A stretch of DNA of 18,855 bases from Oscillospiraceae bacterium (lineage in GTDB: Bacteria > Bacillota > Clostridia > Saccharofermentanales > Saccharofermentanaceae): NCBI GenBank assembly GCA_902782985.1, contig CACZPC010000138.1:1-18855 (forward strand). Reading direction: 5' to 3'. This document shows, piece by piece, positions 17,245 through 18,855 of this stretch (position 1 is the stretch's first letter; the number at the start of each line of letters is the position of its first letter). The translations under genes and the position numbers were made by a program. The notes under the pieces were generated by a model that did no database searches, was not told where the DNA came from, and was given only the letters and a program-made list of their open reading frames with translations.

Positions 17245-17919
17245 ATGGATAAGAAAAGGAGTAGGTCTGAAGCAAACTCACCTCAGGCTGAAGCAAAGAA
17301 AAAGATCTTAACTGAAGAGGACAAGCGTTCATTCAGTCAGGCTGTTACCAATTTATTGGTGATCTTGTTAGCATTATCGTTAACTTCCACATTAACTTAT
17401 GTCAGCAGACCTGAAAAAAAAGATATAACCATCAACAATAACGAGCAGGATGATGATCAGGAACCTGATGATGAGCCTCAGGATCCGGAAGAGCCTCGTA
17501 ATTCAAATCCTGATCCTGATAGAGCTGATTACGTAGATGACCTTCTGAATAATCTCGGTGCAGGTTCAGGTGAGATCACAGTAACACTGATGTGGCGTAA
17601 TTCTGACGATGTTGATCTTCATGTTGAGACTCCCGACGGCGGAGAAGTCTATTTCGGATGCAGAGACTATGCCGGCGGTACACTTGATATCGATGCGAAT
17701 TTTGATGTTATGATGACGGAGCCTGTTGAGAATATTTATTTTGCATCTCCTAATACAGGTACATATTCCGTATACATCGAGGATTTTACAGATCGAAATG
17801 ATGAGCAGACCAGTTATATGGTAAGAGTTACCGTAGGCGACAGGACTCGTGTCTACGAAGGTCATATTGATGGTTCCGGAACTATAAACGATATCATCAC
17901 GTTCACATATTCCGGTTAA
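17245..17919 (+). CDS. single-pass membrane protein with DUF2135-like C-terminal domain
   Basis: The 224-residue protein has a basic cytoplasmic N-terminus, one transmembrane helix at about 34-53, an Asp/Glu/Pro/Asn linker at about 58-95, and a beta-rich domain at 108-224. In that domain TLMWRNSDDVDLHVETPDG, then GGTLDIDANF, PVENIYF and GTYSVYIEDF resemble DUF2135 (YfaP-like) domains, which often carry acidic loops suited to calcium. The function of such domains is unknown. By the positive-inside rule the domain faces outside. AGGAG and a TATAAT promoter lie upstream. The gene is transcribed against its neighbours, sits between tsf and pyrH, and uses TTA leucine codons more than they do, which suggests insertion. 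The DUF2135 match is from motif memory, not a search. Confidence 0.8.
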   Translation: MDKKRSRSEANSPQAEAKKKILTEEDKRSFSQAVTNLLVILLALSLTSTLTYVSRPEKKDITINNNEQDDDQEPDDEPQDPEEPRNSNPDPDRADYVDDLLNNLGAGSGEITVTLMWRNSDDVDLHVETPDGGEVYFGCRDYAGGTLDIDANFDVMMTEPVENIYFASPNTGTYSVYIEDFTDRNDEQTSYMVRVTVGDRTRVYEGHIDGSGTINDIITFTYSG

Positions 17920-17965
17920 CGATCGCATAAGTATTCAACTGTTGCTTTACATTTCAAAGCATATA

Positions 17966-17998
17966 AAAGCGGGGATCGTCTCAGACGGTCCCCGCTTT
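17966..17998. terminator. bidirectional intrinsic terminator between the plus-strand gene and tsf
   Basis: A 15-bp stem with one G-T wobble (left arm 17966-17980, right arm 17984-17998) closes on the three-base loop TCA. It starts AAAGCGGGGA and ends TCCCCGCTTT. On the plus strand it is followed by TTTGTATAT, on the minus strand by TTTTATAT. It can therefore stop transcripts of both convergent genes. Confidence 0.88.
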
Positions 17999-18023
17999 GT
18001 ATATCGGTTATCTTATCTCAGGA

Positions 18024-18855
18024 TCAAAGACCAGCCTGCTTCATAACCTCAGCAGCAAAGTCATCTTCCTTCTTCTCAATACCCTCACCAAGACCATATC
18101 TTGTGAAACGTACTACGGAGATCTCTGTGCCAAGCTCCTTGGAAGCATTAGCAAGATACTGAGCAACTGTAAGGGAATCATCCTTTACATACTCCTGATC
18201 AACGAGAACATTGAGCTTGTAGAAGTTCTTGATCTGGCCGGGAACGATACGATCAGCGATGATCTTCTCGGGCTTACCCTCTTCAAGAGCCTTCTTAGTG
18301 ATGATCTCTGTCTCCTTATCAAGCTCAGCCTGAGGAACCTCAGACTCAACGACCCAGTTAGGGTTGGAAGCAGCGATCTGCATTCCGATATCCTTAGCGA
18401 CAGCCTTGAAAGCGTCAGTAGAAGCCTTGGAAGCATCAGCAAGAGCGAACTCTGCGATAACGCCTACCTTACCGCCGGCGTGGATATAAGAAGCAACTGC
18501 ACCGTTAGCAGCATCATAAGAAACGAATCTTCTTACTGTGATATTCTCGCTTACATCAGCGATAGCTTCCTTAGTGAAGACTTCAACTGTCTTGGAAGCA
18601 TCATTGTACATAGCAGAAGCCTTAAGTGTATCGATATCAGCAGGCTTTGTAGCCATGATCTGAGCACCGATAGCATCAACGAAAGCCTTGAACTTAGGTG
18701 TAGCAGCAGCAAAGTCTGTCTCAACATTTACTTCAACAAGTACACCGAACTTAGCATCGTCTGTAATAAAGGAAGCAACCTGTCCCTCAGCAGCAACTCT
18801 GCTGGACTTCTTCTCAGCCTTAGCCATACCCTTCTCACGAAGCCAAGCCTTAGCC
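18024..18855 (-). CDS. tsf: translation elongation factor EF-Ts, 5' end outside the window
   Basis: EF-Ts recharges EF-Tu by exchanging GDP for GTP. The frame stays open to the window edge: AKAWLREKG is coded between 18828 and 18855, so Met at 18825-18827 is internal, not the start. About 276 residues are visible; the missing part is the N-terminal UBA-like domain with its TGAGMMDCK-type motif, roughly 45 residues. VEVNVETDFAAATPKFKAFV is the classical EF-Ts signature, and the C-terminus RYGLGEGIEKKEDDFAAEV is typical. Upstream rpsB is expected beyond the edge. Downstream, a terminator ends the transcript rather than reading on into pyrH. Confidence 0.96.
   Translation of the reverse strand, partial: AKAWLREKGMAKAEKKSSRVAAEGQVASFITDDAKFGVLVEVNVETDFAAATPKFKAFVDAIGAQIMATKPADIDTLKASAMYNDASKTVEVFTKEAIADVSENITVRRFVSYDAANGAVASYIHAGGKVGVIAEFALADASKASTDAFKAVAKDIGMQIAASNPNWVVESEVPQAELDKETEIITKKALEEGKPEKIIADRIVPGQIKNFYKLNVLVDQEYVKDDSLTVAQYLANASKELGTEISVVRFTRYGLGEGIEKKEDDFAAEVMKQAGL

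Noticed and set aside
18825..18827. Met at this position as the tsf start
   Set aside because: The frame continues to the window edge with AKAWLREKG, a typical EF-Ts sequence before this Met. The gene is truncated by the window.

Overview
The window reads as a chromosomal segment of a Firmicute, most likely of class Clostridia (Lachnospiraceae-like). I infer this from the gene order, the strong GGAGG-type ribosome binding sites, frequent AGA/AGG arginine codons, a moderate GC content and a tandem array resembling Spo0A boxes. No gene here fixes the genus. Almost all of the DNA is coding, and no gene-free stretch exceeds 200 bases.

Layout. (1) 107-2286, plus strand: queA and tgt, the last shared enzymes of queuosine tRNA modification, behind a sharp -10 element that nearly abuts the queA start. 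(2) 2331-11432, minus strand, read right to left: comM, dprA, topA, trmFO, then four less familiar genes: a DUF624/YesL-like membrane protein with a very acidic tail, a membrane-anchored PP2C phosphatase, a PP2C-like protein that appears to have lost its metal ligands, and a small three-helix membrane protein. Most junctions are overlaps or gaps of a few bases, so this looks like one long operon. Four TGTCG repeats at an exact 10-bp period lie just upstream of comM. (3) 11548-17045, minus strand: the conserved pyrH-frr-uppS-cdsA-dxr-rseP cluster (UMP kinase, ribosome recycling, undecaprenyl-PP synthesis, CDP-DAG synthesis, the MEP pathway and a site-2 protease), also tightly coupled. (4) 17245-17919, plus strand: a lone single-pass membrane protein with a DUF2135-like extracellular domain, placed between pyrH and tsf, which are normally adjacent. 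(5) 18024-18855, minus strand: the 3' part of tsf (EF-Ts), cut by the window edge and separated from the lone gene by a bidirectional terminator.

How the genes fit together. The core genes serve translation (queA, tgt, trmFO, frr, tsf), nucleotide and isoprenoid/lipid supply (pyrH, dxr, uppS, cdsA), membrane proteolysis (rseP), DNA topology (topA) and handling of incoming single-stranded DNA (comM, dprA). The parts most likely to be new are the phosphatase/pseudophosphatase/membrane-protein cassette at 2331-5214, the Spo0A-like box array before comM, and the DUF2135-like gene that interrupts tsf-pyrH.
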